DNA from: Mesorhizobium sp. WSM3859
Lineage (GTDB): Bacteria > Pseudomonadota > Alphaproteobacteria > Rhizobiales > Rhizobiaceae
Direction of reading: 5' to 3'
DNA length: 64,000 bases
Assembly: GCF_002295065.1 (NCBI RefSeq)
Contig: NZ_NSGG01000004.1
Location: 186,001 to 250,000 of the forward strand
In this document: positions 28,573 to 36,849 of the stretch, piece after piece
Position numbering within the stretch: the first letter of the stretch is position 1
Layout of the letters: every line of letters begins with the position of its first letter
Notes under the pieces: model-generated
What the model was told of the DNA's origin: nothing
Seen by the model: only the letters and a program-made list of their open reading frames with translations
Databases searched by the model: none
Made by a program: the position numbers and the translations under genes

Positions 28573-28600
28573 TGTCGGGAAGGGTCCTAGTGTCGCGTCC
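28573..28600 (+). promoter_or_regulatory. Candidate ECF-type autoregulatory promoter
   Basis: TGTCGG and CGTCC separated by 17 bases, just upstream of the YCII/ECF operon. ECF42-type sigma factors are reported to recognise TGTCG-type -35 and CG(T/A)C-type -10 elements, so this could be the self-activated promoter. Assigned by motif resemblance only. Confidence 0.45.
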
Positions 28601-28622
28601 TTTGATACGGAAAGGACCTGCC

Positions 28623-28997
28623 ATGCTCTACGCCATCCTCTGCTACGCCTCCGAAGACGTCGTCTGCTCCTGGAGCAAGGAACAGGACGACGAGGTGATG
28701 GCAAAGCTCCTCAATGTGCAGGACAAATACGCCAAGGCCGGCCGGCTCGGGCCGGTGGCGCGCCTTTTGCCGACGACTGCCGCGACGACCCTGAGAAAGG
28801 TCAAGGGCGAGGCAGTCGTGCTCGATGGCCCGTTCGCCGAGACCAAGGAGCAGTTCCTCGGCTTCTACACGCTCGAATGCCGCGACCTCGACGAGGCCGT
28901 CGAATTCGCCCGCGAGCTTTCCGAAGTCAATCCGAGCGGCGGCTCCTACGAGATCCGGCCGGTCTCGGTCTTCAATCCGACGAAGGTCGCCGTATGA
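28623..28997 (+). CDS. YCII-related DGPF-domain protein
   Basis: Small protein of 124 residues in the YCII/DGPF family, with the name-giving D-G-P-F-A-E-T-K-E motif near residue 68 and an alpha/beta ferredoxin-like layout. Such proteins are consistently encoded beside ECF42 sigma factors, and their function is unresolved (possible enzymatic or sensory partner). The gene starts after an AAAGGA site and its stop overlaps the sigma-factor start (ATGA), so the two are translationally coupled. Confidence 0.9.
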   Translation: MLYAILCYASEDVVCSWSKEQDDEVMAKLLNVQDKYAKAGRLGPVARLLPTTAATTLRKVKGEAVVLDGPFAETKEQFLGFYTLECRDLDEAVEFARELSEVNPSGGSYEIRPVSVFNPTKVAV

Positions 28998-30268
28998 CCG
29001 AACTTGCCTGGATAAGCACGGCGATCAGCAACGCCCGTCCGCAGGCGATGGGCGCGCTGCTGCGCTATTTCCGCGACCTCGACGCCGCGGAAGAGGCTTT
29101 CCAGGACGCGTGCCTGAGGGCGCTCAAGAACTGGCCGAAGAACGGGCCGCCGCGCGATCCGGCGGCCTGGCTGATCTTCGTCGGCCGCAACAGCGGCATC
29201 GACGCCGTGCGCAAGCGCGCCAAGCAGGCGCCGATGCCGGAAGAGGACCAGATCTCCGATCTGGAGGACGCCGAAAGCGACATGGCCGAGCGGCTCGACG
29301 GCGAGCATTATCGCGACGACATCCTGCGGCTCCTGTTCATCTGCTGCCATCCGGATCTGCCGGCGACGCAGCAGATCGCGGTGGCGCTGCGCATCGTCTC
29401 CGGCATCACCGTCAAGCAGATCGCCCGCGCTTTCCTGGTCGGCGAGAGCGCCATGGAGCAGCGCATCACCCGCGCCAAGGCGCGCATCGCGGACGCCGGC
29501 GTGCCGTTCGAGACGCCGGGCGCGGTCGAACGCTCGGAGCGGCTCGCCGCGGTCGCGGCGATGGTCTATCTGATCTTCAACGAAGGCTATTCGAGCAATG
29601 GCGGCGAGGCGCCGGCCCGCGCGCCGCTGTGCGAAGAGGCGATCCGGCTTGCGCGCCTGCTGCTGAGGCTGTTCCAGGCCGAACCCGAGATCATGGGGCT
29701 GACCGCGCTGCTTTTGCTGCAGCACGCGCGAACGCCGGCGCGGTTCGACGAGAATGGCGAGATCGTCTTACTCGAGGATCAGGACCGCTCGCTTTGGAGC
29801 CGCAAGATGATCGACGAGGGCCTGGCGCTGGTCGACAAGGCGCTGCGCCACCGCAAGCCCGGCCCTTACCAGGTGCAGGCGGCGATCGCGGCGCTGCATG
29901 CGCGGGCGGCGACGGCCGAGGATACCGACTGGACCGAGATCGACCTGCTCTACGGTCTGCTGGAGCAGATGCAGCCGTCGCCGGTGGTGACGCTGAACCG
30001 CGCCGTCGCGGTCAGCAAGGTACGCGGCCCGGAGGCAGCGCTTGCCATGATCGAGCCGCTGGAAGAGCGTTTGTCGGGCTATTTCCACTTCTTCGGCCTG
30101 AGGGGCGGGCTGCTGATGCAGCTTGGCCGCAACGAGGAGGCGCGCGTCGCCTTTGACCGCGCCATCGCCTTGGCCAATACGGCCGCCGAGGCGGCGCATA
30201 TCCGCATGCATATCGATCGGCTGATCAAGGAAAGCAGCGGGAAGTCATCGGTCCAGAAGGCGCGCTAA
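28994..30268 (+). CDS. ECF42-type RNA polymerase sigma factor
   Basis: ECF sigma factor of 424 residues, much longer than ordinary ECFs. Sigma2 region near residues 10-80 (E-E-A-F-Q-D-A-C-L-R-A-L), sigma4 region near 105-165 (Q-I-A-V-A-L-R-I-V-S-G-I-T-V-K-Q-I-A), then a long C-terminal helical extension resembling TPR repeats (about 180-415). No anti-sigma gene is adjacent; in the ECF42 group the C-terminal extension is thought to control activity. Cotranscribed with the DGPF gene. Confidence 0.92.
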   Translation: MTELAWISTAISNARPQAMGALLRYFRDLDAAEEAFQDACLRALKNWPKNGPPRDPAAWLIFVGRNSGIDAVRKRAKQAPMPEEDQISDLEDAESDMAERLDGEHYRDDILRLLFICCHPDLPATQQIAVALRIVSGITVKQIARAFLVGESAMEQRITRAKARIADAGVPFETPGAVERSERLAAVAAMVYLIFNEGYSSNGGEAPARAPLCEEAIRLARLLLRLFQAEPEIMGLTALLLLQHARTPARFDENGEIVLLEDQDRSLWSRKMIDEGLALVDKALRHRKPGPYQVQAAIAALHARAATAEDTDWTEIDLLYGLLEQMQPSPVVTLNRAVAVSKVRGPEAALAMIEPLEERLSGYFHFFGLRGGLLMQLGRNEEARVAFDRAIALANTAAEAAHIRMHIDRLIKESSGKSSVQKAR

Positions 30269-30452
30269 TCCAGCTTCTCCCTCTGGCCCAATTTCGCACT
30301 CCGGCCTTGGACCATGCCGGGGTGGCGGTTTTTGCCCGAAACGAGTAATGCCACGCCATCAAAGCGCCCAGGCGTGCCCGACGGCACGTCCAAGAGATGG
30401 CGCATGGCTTCTACGCCCGTCCCATGAGAGGCGGGATCTGAAAGGAACAAAA

Positions 30453-31967
30453 ATGACGTTAGCGAAGGAAACGGCTTCACTTCTTGAGAAACTCGATGTT
30501 TCCGGGGATGCGCTTGTCGGAGGCGACCTCGTCGTGCGCAGCCCGGTGACGGGCGAAGAGATCGCGGCGCTGAAGCAGATTTCGGCCGCCGATGCCGGCA
30601 AGGCCATCGATGCCGCGCACAAGGCTTTCCAGGCCTGGCGGCTGGTGCCGGGCCCGAAGCGCGGCGAGCTGGTGCGGCTGCTGGGCGAAGAACTGCGCGC
30701 GCATAAGGATGAGCTCGGCCGACTGGTGTCGATCGAGGTCGGCAAGATCCCGTCCGAAGGCCTTGGCGAGGTCCAGGAGATGATCGACATCTGCGATTTC
30801 GCCGTCGGTCTTTCGCGCCAGCTCTATGGCCTCACCATCGCTACCGAGCGCCCGGGACACCGCATGATGGAGACCTGGCATCCGCTCGGCGTGGTTGGCG
30901 TGATCTCGGCCTTCAACTTCCCGGTCGCGGTGTGGTCGTGGAATGCGGCGCTCGCCTTCGTCTGCGGCGACTCAGTGGTGTGGAAGCCGTCGGAAAAGAC
31001 GCCGCTGACCGCGCTTGCCTGCGAGGCGATCTTCAGGCGCGCCGCGAAGCGTTTCGGCGCCGATGCGCCGGCAGGGTTGCTGCAAGTGCTGATTGGTGAC
31101 CGCGTCGCCGGCGAGGTGCTGGTCGACCATCCGAAGGTACCGCTGGTCTCGGCCACCGGCTCGACCCGCATGGGCCGCGAGGTCGGTCCTCGGCTGGCCA
31201 AGCGCTTCGCCCGCGCGGTGCTTGAGCTCGGCGGCAACAATGCCGGCATCGTGACGCCCACCGCCGATCTCGATATGGCGCTGCGCGCCATCGCCTTCGG
31301 CGCCATGGGCACTGCCGGGCAGCGCTGCACGACGCTCAGGCGCCTGTTCGTACATGACAGCGTCTATGACGCGTTGCTGCCGCGGCTGAAGAAGGCCTAT
31401 CAGAGCGTCTCGGTCGGCAATCCGCTGGAAGGCAAGGCGCTGGTCGGTCCGCTGATCGACAAGGCCGCCTTCGACAACATGCAGAAGGCGTTGAAGGAAG
31501 CTGAGGCGCATGGCGGCAAGGTGACCGGCGGTGCGCGCGTCGAGAACGGTCATCCGGACGCCTACTACGTGCATCCGGCGCTGGTCGAAATGCCCAGCCA
31601 AGTCTCGCCGGTGACGGAAGAGACCTTCGCGCCGATCCTCTATGTGATGAAATATTCCGAATTCGACGAGGCGCTCGAATTGCACAATGCGGTCGGCGCC
31701 GGCCTGTCGTCGTCGATCTTCACCCGCGACCTGCAGGAATCGGAACGCTTCCTCGGCGTCGACGGCTCGGATTGCGGTATCGCCAACGTCAATATCGGCA
31801 CCTCGGGCGCCGAGATCGGCGGAGCGTTCGGCGGCGAGAAAGAAACGGGCGGCGGCCGCGAGAGCGGCTCGGATGCCTGGAAGGCCTATATGCGCCGCGC
31901 CACCAATACGGTGAATTTTTCAAAGGCGCTGCCGCTCGCGCAAGGCGTGTCGTTCGACATCGATTGA
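30453..31967 (+). CDS. Alpha-aminoadipate semialdehyde / piperidine-6-carboxylate dehydrogenase (ALDH7-type)
   Basis: NAD-dependent aldehyde dehydrogenase of 504 residues in the ALDH7A1/AmaB group. Group signs: E-L-G-G-N-N-A-G-I-V-T-P-T (catalytic Glu region), G-T-A-G-Q-R-C-T-T-L-R-R-L-F-V-H (catalytic Cys), S-A-F-N-F-P-V-A-V-W-S-W-N and the G-G-A-F-G-G-E-K-E-T-G-G-G-R-E-S-G-S C-terminus. It oxidises the semialdehyde formed from lysine or pipecolate to alpha-aminoadipate. Start is the ATG after AAAGGAAC. Together with gcdH in this window it covers two steps of lysine breakdown. Confidence 0.88.
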   Translation: MTLAKETASLLEKLDVSGDALVGGDLVVRSPVTGEEIAALKQISAADAGKAIDAAHKAFQAWRLVPGPKRGELVRLLGEELRAHKDELGRLVSIEVGKIPSEGLGEVQEMIDICDFAVGLSRQLYGLTIATERPGHRMMETWHPLGVVGVISAFNFPVAVWSWNAALAFVCGDSVVWKPSEKTPLTALACEAIFRRAAKRFGADAPAGLLQVLIGDRVAGEVLVDHPKVPLVSATGSTRMGREVGPRLAKRFARAVLELGGNNAGIVTPTADLDMALRAIAFGAMGTAGQRCTTLRRLFVHDSVYDALLPRLKKAYQSVSVGNPLEGKALVGPLIDKAAFDNMQKALKEAEAHGGKVTGGARVENGHPDAYYVHPALVEMPSQVSPVTEETFAPILYVMKYSEFDEALELHNAVGAGLSSSIFTRDLQESERFLGVDGSDCGIANVNIGTSGAEIGGAFGGEKETGGGRESGSDAWKAYMRRATNTVNFSKALPLAQGVSFDID

Positions 31968-31976
31968 TGACAGGCG

Positions 31977-32001
31977 CAGGCGCCGCGAACCGCGGCGCCT
32001 G
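31977..32001. terminator. Bidirectional hairpin terminator
   Basis: Perfect 11-base arms CAGGCGCCGCG / CGCGGCGCCTG with an AAC loop between the convergent ends of the aldehyde dehydrogenase and sugar ABC ATPase genes. No strong T-run, so termination strength is uncertain. Confidence 0.65.
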
Positions 32002-32012
32002 ATTGCCGTTGA

Positions 32013-33089
32013 TCAGAAAGCCTTGCCGGTTGCCGGATCGAACAGGCGCAACGCGTCCGCGTCGAAGACGAAAGCGCATGGCTGACCCTTCGCGACCCGG
32101 GCTTGCGGCGGCAGGGATGCCGTCAGCCTCTGGATTCCGATCCGGGCAGTGGTGACCTGCTCGGGCCCCGTCAGCTCGACGACATCGATCTCGACCGGTA
32201 GCGACAGGTCCGTGCCGCTGCCGGGCCCGAGGCGGAGCGCTTCCGGCCTCACGCCGACAATGACCTGGGCGCCGTCACCGGCTGCGCCTGTGAAGCGTGC
32301 CGGCAGCGCCAGACGCGCATCCGTGCCGGTAATGGCGAGCTTGCCGCCCTCGACGGTGGCTTCCAGCATGTTCATCGCCGGCGCGCCGACGAAACCGGCC
32401 ACATAGAGCGTTGCCGGCTGGTTGTAGATCTCTTCCGGGGTGCCCAGCTGTTCGATGCGGCCGTCGCGCATGACGGCGATCCGCGTCGCCAGCGTCATCG
32501 CCTCGATCTGGTCGTGGGTGACGTAGACGACCGTGGTCTTGAGCATCTCATGCAGGCGCTTCAGCTCGGTGCGCATTTCCAGGCGCAGCTTGGCGTCGAG
32601 ATTGGAGAGTGGTTCGTCGAACAGGAAGACCTGCGGCTTGCGCACCAGCGCCCTGCCGATGGCAACGCGCTGGCGCTGGCCGCCGGACAACTGGCCGGGC
32701 TTGCGATCGAGCAGGTTCTCGATTTGCAGGAGCTTCGCCGCTTCGCGCACCGCCTTGTCGCGCTCGGCGGCGGGAACCTTGCGCATCTCGAGGCCGAAAC
32801 CGATGTTGCGGCTGACGGTGAGGTTCGGATAGAGCGCGTAGGACTGGAACACCATGGCGATGTCGCGGTTCTTCGGATGCACGCCAAGCACCGACCGGCC
32901 CCCGATCAGGACGTCGCCGCTGGTTGCTTCGGCGAGACCCGCGATGATGTTGAGCAAGGTGGATTTGCCGCAGCCCGACGAGCCGAGCAGCACCAGGAAC
33001 TCGCCATTTTCGAGCGCGATGTCGATGCCTTTCAGCGTCTCGACGCTGCCGTAACTCTTGCGGACGTCGCGGATTTCAAGCGCGCTCAT
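32013..33089 (-). CDS. Sugar ABC transporter ATP-binding protein (UgpC/MsmX type)
   Basis: ATPase of a CUT1-type carbohydrate importer, 358 residues. Walker A G-S-S-G-C-G-K-S-T, signature L-S-G-G-Q-R-Q-R, Walker B V-F-L-F-D-E-P, switch V-T-H-D-Q, and a C-terminal OB/TOBE domain (V-G-V-R-P-E-A-L). The chosen ATG gives M-S-A-L-E-I-R-D-V; an upstream in-frame start adds 11 residues inside the kinase gene. It is the last gene of a six-gene operon (binding protein, two permeases, SIS protein, kinase, ATPase) and overlaps the kinase gene by 14 bases. Confidence 0.92.
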   Translation of the reverse strand: MSALEIRDVRKSYGSVETLKGIDIALENGEFLVLLGSSGCGKSTLLNIIAGLAEATSGDVLIGGRSVLGVHPKNRDIAMVFQSYALYPNLTVSRNIGFGLEMRKVPAAERDKAVREAAKLLQIENLLDRKPGQLSGGQRQRVAIGRALVRKPQVFLFDEPLSNLDAKLRLEMRTELKRLHEMLKTTVVYVTHDQIEAMTLATRIAVMRDGRIEQLGTPEEIYNQPATLYVAGFVGAPAMNMLEATVEGGKLAITGTDARLALPARFTGAAGDGAQVIVGVRPEALRLGPGSGTDLSLPVEIDVVELTGPEQVTTARIGIQRLTASLPPQARVAKGQPCAFVFDADALRLFDPATGKAF

Positions 33090-34017
33090 GGACGGCATCC
33101 TCGAAGTGGATCGGCCCGCCATAGTCGCGGGGCAGGGTTGAGATGGCGCGCGAGGCCACGCGGATGGCGGTGGACAGGCATTTCTTCAGTGGCCGGCCCT
33201 GTGCCAGCGCGGCCAGGAAGGCGGCGTTGAAGACATCGCCGGCGCCGATCGTGTCGACCACCGTGACGCGCGGCGCCGGTACTTCGATCAACCCGCCGTC
33301 GGCGCCGACGGCGATCGCGCCGTCCGGTCCGCGTTTGACCACGACGATCGCCCCGTCCTTCATGCCGTCGCGGATTTTGCGCGCGGCCGCCACTGGACTA
33401 GCCAGGCCGGCCAATGTCGTCGTCTCGACCTCGTTGAACAGCGCCAGTTCGCAGCGCGACAGCCAGCCGCGCGCCGCAGCGCAGTTCGCCTCGTTCCAGC
33501 CGTCGATCGGCCATCCCGTGTCGAGCGCGACGGCAATACGATGCGACTCCGCCCAGTCGAAGAGCGCGCCATAGTCGCGCGTAAGGTCATCGGTGAGAAA
33601 GGAGCCGCTGAGCAGCGCATAGCCGCCGGCAAGCCGGTCACCGTCGAGCATGGAAAGCACGTCGGCCAGACTGAAGCGGGGCAGGTGGCCGCGCGTGGTG
33701 AAGAAGGTGCGCTCGCCATCGGGATGGGTCATGCCGACCGACAATGTCGTGCCTTCGGGGCGAACCGGCCATTTTTGCGCGCGGCGTCCGAAGGCTTCGC
33801 GCAGCCAGCGGCCGAACTGGTCGTCGCCAACATTGGCAGCGATCTCGAAGTCGATGCCCAGCGCCTGCCAGGCAAGCGCGGTGTTGCCGGCCTGGCCGCC
33901 GACGCGCAGGTCGTCGTGGTCGACGACGGTCTCGGTGCCAGCCTTCGGCCAGGGCGCGACCGGGCCGACGATCAGGTCGACATTGACGTTGCCGATCACC
34001 GCAAGCGGCCGCATCAT
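33076..34017 (-). CDS. PfkB-family carbohydrate kinase
   Basis: Ribokinase/PfkB-family sugar kinase of 313 residues. N-terminal G-N-V-N-V-D-L-I-V, the G-G-Q-A-G-N-T-A-L-A motif and the C-terminal D-T-I-G-A-G-D-V-F-N-A-A-F anion hole with catalytic Asp. It would phosphorylate the imported sugar or sugar derivative. It starts inside the stop of the SIS gene (ATGA) with AGGAG just upstream; the second of two adjacent ATGs is an equal alternative start. The substrate cannot be deduced from sequence. Confidence 0.9.
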   Translation of the reverse strand: MMRPLAVIGNVNVDLIVGPVAPWPKAGTETVVDHDDLRVGGQAGNTALAWQALGIDFEIAANVGDDQFGRWLREAFGRRAQKWPVRPEGTTLSVGMTHPDGERTFFTTRGHLPRFSLADVLSMLDGDRLAGGYALLSGSFLTDDLTRDYGALFDWAESHRIAVALDTGWPIDGWNEANCAAARGWLSRCELALFNEVETTTLAGLASPVAAARKIRDGMKDGAIVVVKRGPDGAIAVGADGGLIEVPAPRVTVVDTIGAGDVFNAAFLAALAQGRPLKKCLSTAIRVASRAISTLPRDYGGPIHFEDAVHERA

Positions 34018-35033
34018 TCGCTCCTGGTGATCTTGGTGGTGCGAACCGGCGTTCCGGCATTCTCGACGCGGCTGTCGGCGAAGGCGATCATCAGGCGCTG
34101 CGCCACCGGCAGCATGGCGAAGACCGCCGCCAGGCCCGTGGCGGGGTTGAAGGCCAGTGTCACGGCACCCGCGATGGGCGGTTTGCCCGAAGCGTCGAAC
34201 ACGATCAGCGGCGCGCCGGCTTCAGCGACGGACAGAGCCATCGCGGTGACGAGGTCGGCGGTCGGGTCGTCGCCGCGAAAGAGCACGACGCCAATGCTTG
34301 GGCCCAGCATCTCCATTGGCCCGTGGCGCAGCTGGCCGCCTTCGAGCGAGAAACAAGGCAGGCGCGACAGTTCGGTGAGGCCGAGCGCAAGCGCTTCAGC
34401 TACGCCTTGGAGGCTGCGGCCGGATGTGACCACGGTCACCACATTGCCGAGTGCCGCAAGCGCCGCATCGATCGCAATCGCCTCAGGGGTCTTGAGTGCG
34501 GCAAGGGCCGCGGCGGGATCGTCGCCCAGTGCTGCCAGAGTGGCGAGATGCAGCGCGAAGGTCACGGTCAGGCTGCGGGTCGCGGCAAAGGCAAGCTCGG
34601 TGCCACCGGCGCCGACGAGACAAGGGACCGTCCGGCCCAGGAACGAGCCGGCTTCCAACGTCAGGCCGAAGGTTTCGGCGCGACCGCCGGTCTCGGCAAA
34701 CCAGCGCAGCACCTCGGCGCTCTCGCCGGACTGCGAGGTCACGATCACCGTCTTGCCGGCGAGCGGCAATGGCTGTCCAAGCTGTTCCGACAGCGGCAGC
34801 GCGATGGCGTCGATGCCGTGCGCGCGATAAAGCGGCTCGACCGCGCGGGCGACGGCATGCGAGGCGCCCATGCCGAGCAGGACGAGCCGGCCGTTCTTCC
34901 TGATCGAGGCGGCGACCTTGGCGGCTGCCTCGCGATTGTTCTCGAACGAGGCCAGCGCATCCTCATGCTGACGCGCCATTTCCCGGTCGATCGCGACGAG
35001 CCCTGCCGGGCGTTTCTTCTGTGCAGTCATCAT
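34014..35033 (-). CDS. SIS-domain sugar-phosphate isomerase/deaminase-like protein
   Basis: Protein of 339 residues with two SIS phosphosugar-binding domains: G-M-G-A-S-H-A-V-A-R near residue 54 and V-T-S-Q-S-G-E-S-A-E near 98, then V-T-S-G-R-S and L-R-H-G-P-M-E-M in the second. It resembles the isomerase half of GlmS and the FrlB/AgaS group, which act on amino-sugar phosphates or fructosamine phosphates. With the kinase and importer it suggests catabolism of an amino sugar or Amadori-type compound; this is inference. Starts overlap the upstream permease gene. Confidence 0.88.
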   Translation of the reverse strand: MMTAQKKRPAGLVAIDREMARQHEDALASFENNREAAAKVAASIRKNGRLVLLGMGASHAVARAVEPLYRAHGIDAIALPLSEQLGQPLPLAGKTVIVTSQSGESAEVLRWFAETGGRAETFGLTLEAGSFLGRTVPCLVGAGGTELAFAATRSLTVTFALHLATLAALGDDPAAALAALKTPEAIAIDAALAALGNVVTVVTSGRSLQGVAEALALGLTELSRLPCFSLEGGQLRHGPMEMLGPSIGVVLFRGDDPTADLVTAMALSVAEAGAPLIVFDASGKPPIAGAVTLAFNPATGLAAVFAMLPVAQRLMIAFADSRVENAGTPVRTTKITRSE

Positions 35034-35878
35034 TATCCTTTCACGCCGCCGCTGGTGAGGCCGGAGATCAGCGCGCGTTGCATGACGAGGCCGATCAGCA
35101 CCGGCGGCAAAGCCGCGAGCACGCCGGCGGTGGCGATCAGTCCGTAGTCGGAGACACGCCCGCCTGCCAGATCGGCGATGGCGACGGTGAGCGTCTTGGC
35201 CCGCTGGTCCGAGGTGAAGAGCAGGGCATAGAAGAACTCATCCCAGGCGAGCAGCACAGCGAACAACGCCGATGTCGCCACGACGGGCGCGGCCAGCGGC
35301 AGAGTGATGATACGCCAGGTCTGCAACAGCCCCGCTCCATCGATCATCGCCGCGGCCTCGATCTCGCGCGGGATGGAATCGAAACCCGATTTCATCAGCC
35401 AGGTGGTGAAGGGCGCGAGGATGGTCAGATAGATCAGCGCCAGGCCGAAGACGTTGTTGAGCAGGCCGAGCCAGGACAGGCCCATGTAAAGCGGTACGGA
35501 AAGCGCCACCGGCGGCAGCATGTAGGTGGCGATCACCATCGACAGCGACCAGCCGACAGACGGCGTGCGCGAGACCGCCCAGCCCGCAGGCACGGCAAGC
35601 AGGATCGCGGCAAGCGTCGCCATGCCGGCGACCTCCAGGCTGTTGCGCAGCGATGCGGTGAAGGCCGCGCCGGCGCTGTTTTCGGCGGTCGACAGAAGCT
35701 GCCCGTAACGGGAGAAGTCGGCTGCCTGCGGCCACCAGCGCAGCGGTTTGGCGGCTAGGTCGGCCGCCGGCGATATGCTCATAACGAAGAGCCAGGCGAG
35801 CGGCGCCAGGATCACCGCGGCAAGTAGGATGGCGCACACATAGACGAAAGCAGTGAAGACGGGGCTCTTGCGTTCCAT
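35033..35878 (-). CDS. Sugar ABC transporter permease (MalG type)
   Basis: CUT1-family inner-membrane permease of 281 residues with about six membrane segments, the first at residues 8-30. The EAA motif is I-P-R-E-I-E-A-A-A-M-I-D-G-A-G-L-L-Q-T-W, contacting the ATPase. It is the shorter, MalG-like partner of the next permease; the two genes touch end to start. Confidence 0.92.
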   Translation of the reverse strand: MERKSPVFTAFVYVCAILLAAVILAPLAWLFVMSISPAADLAAKPLRWWPQAADFSRYGQLLSTAENSAGAAFTASLRNSLEVAGMATLAAILLAVPAGWAVSRTPSVGWSLSMVIATYMLPPVALSVPLYMGLSWLGLLNNVFGLALIYLTILAPFTTWLMKSGFDSIPREIEAAAMIDGAGLLQTWRIITLPLAAPVVATSALFAVLLAWDEFFYALLFTSDQRAKTLTVAIADLAGGRVSDYGLIATAGVLAALPPVLIGLVMQRALISGLTSGGVKG

Positions 35879-36762
35879 CAGGCCGCGCTCCCTGCGGTCT
35901 TGCGGACCAGTGTCGCGTAGGCGACGGCGAGCACCGTGACGAGCAAGGTGACGATCAGCGCCAGCGATGCGCCGGAGCCGGCGCGCTGGAAGGAGAAGGC
36001 TTCCTGGTAGACGAGGATCGACAGCGAGCGCGTGCTGTTGGCCGGGCCGCCGCGGGTCATCACCCAGATGATGTCGAAGACCTTGAAGGCTTCGATGGTG
36101 CGCAACACCAGCGCCACCATCAGCGGGCCGGCGAGATAGGGCAGGATGACGAAGCGGAAGCGGTTGAAAGGGCCGGCGCCGTCGACAAGCGCCGCGGCGG
36201 TGATGTCGCGCGGCACCGCCTGCAGGGCGGCGAGCGCGATCAGCGCGACAAGCGGGAAATTCTTCCAGCAGTCGGCGACGATGAGCGCCGCAAGCGCCGT
36301 GCCCGGCTCGCCCAGCCAGGAGCGGTAGTCATCGATCAGGTGGAGTTGCGTCAGCGCCGCGTTCAGCGCGCCATATTCGGGCTTGTAGATCAGCCGCCAG
36401 AGCGTGGCGTTGACGACCGTGGGCAGCGCCCAGGGCAGGATCATCAACCCGCGCAAGATGGCGCGGCCACGGAATTCCTGATTGAGCAGGAGAGCCGCCA
36501 GCACGCCGAGCACCATTTCGGCGGCGACCGAGACAACCGCGAACCAGGTGGTGGTCGAGAGTGTGCGGGTGAAATTCGAGCTGGTCAGCATCCTGGTGTA
36601 GTTGTCGAAGCCGACGTAGTTGCCCGCCGTGCCGACCAGTTGGGCGTCGGTGAGGGAAAGCCTGACCGTATCAACCAATGGCCAGCCGATGACGGCGACC
36701 ATGATCACCAGCAGCGGCAGCATCAACAGCCACGCACGAGTCGTCATCCAGGTGCCTGACAT
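35878..36762 (-). CDS. Sugar ABC transporter permease (MalF/UgpA type)
   Basis: CUT1-family permease of 294 residues with six predicted membrane segments (first at 10-33, L-L-M-L-P-L-L-V-I-M-V-A-V-I-G-W-P). The EAA motif is V-P-R-D-I-T-A-A-A-L-V-D-G-A-G-P-F-N-R-F-R-F. Forms the channel with the MalG-type protein encoded next. It begins about 85 bases after the binding-protein gene. Confidence 0.92.
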   Translation of the reverse strand: MSGTWMTTRAWLLMLPLLVIMVAVIGWPLVDTVRLSLTDAQLVGTAGNYVGFDNYTRMLTSSNFTRTLSTTTWFAVVSVAAEMVLGVLAALLLNQEFRGRAILRGLMILPWALPTVVNATLWRLIYKPEYGALNAALTQLHLIDDYRSWLGEPGTALAALIVADCWKNFPLVALIALAALQAVPRDITAAALVDGAGPFNRFRFVILPYLAGPLMVALVLRTIEAFKVFDIIWVMTRGGPANSTRSLSILVYQEAFSFQRAGSGASLALIVTLLVTVLAVAYATLVRKTAGSAA

Positions 36763-36849
36763 CAGAGGCGCCTCTTTCCCTTCATTCGGTCAGAAATAGC
36801 ACGGGCGGCTCTCGTGAATGAGGCCGCCCGCCTGTCGAGAAACGCCAGA

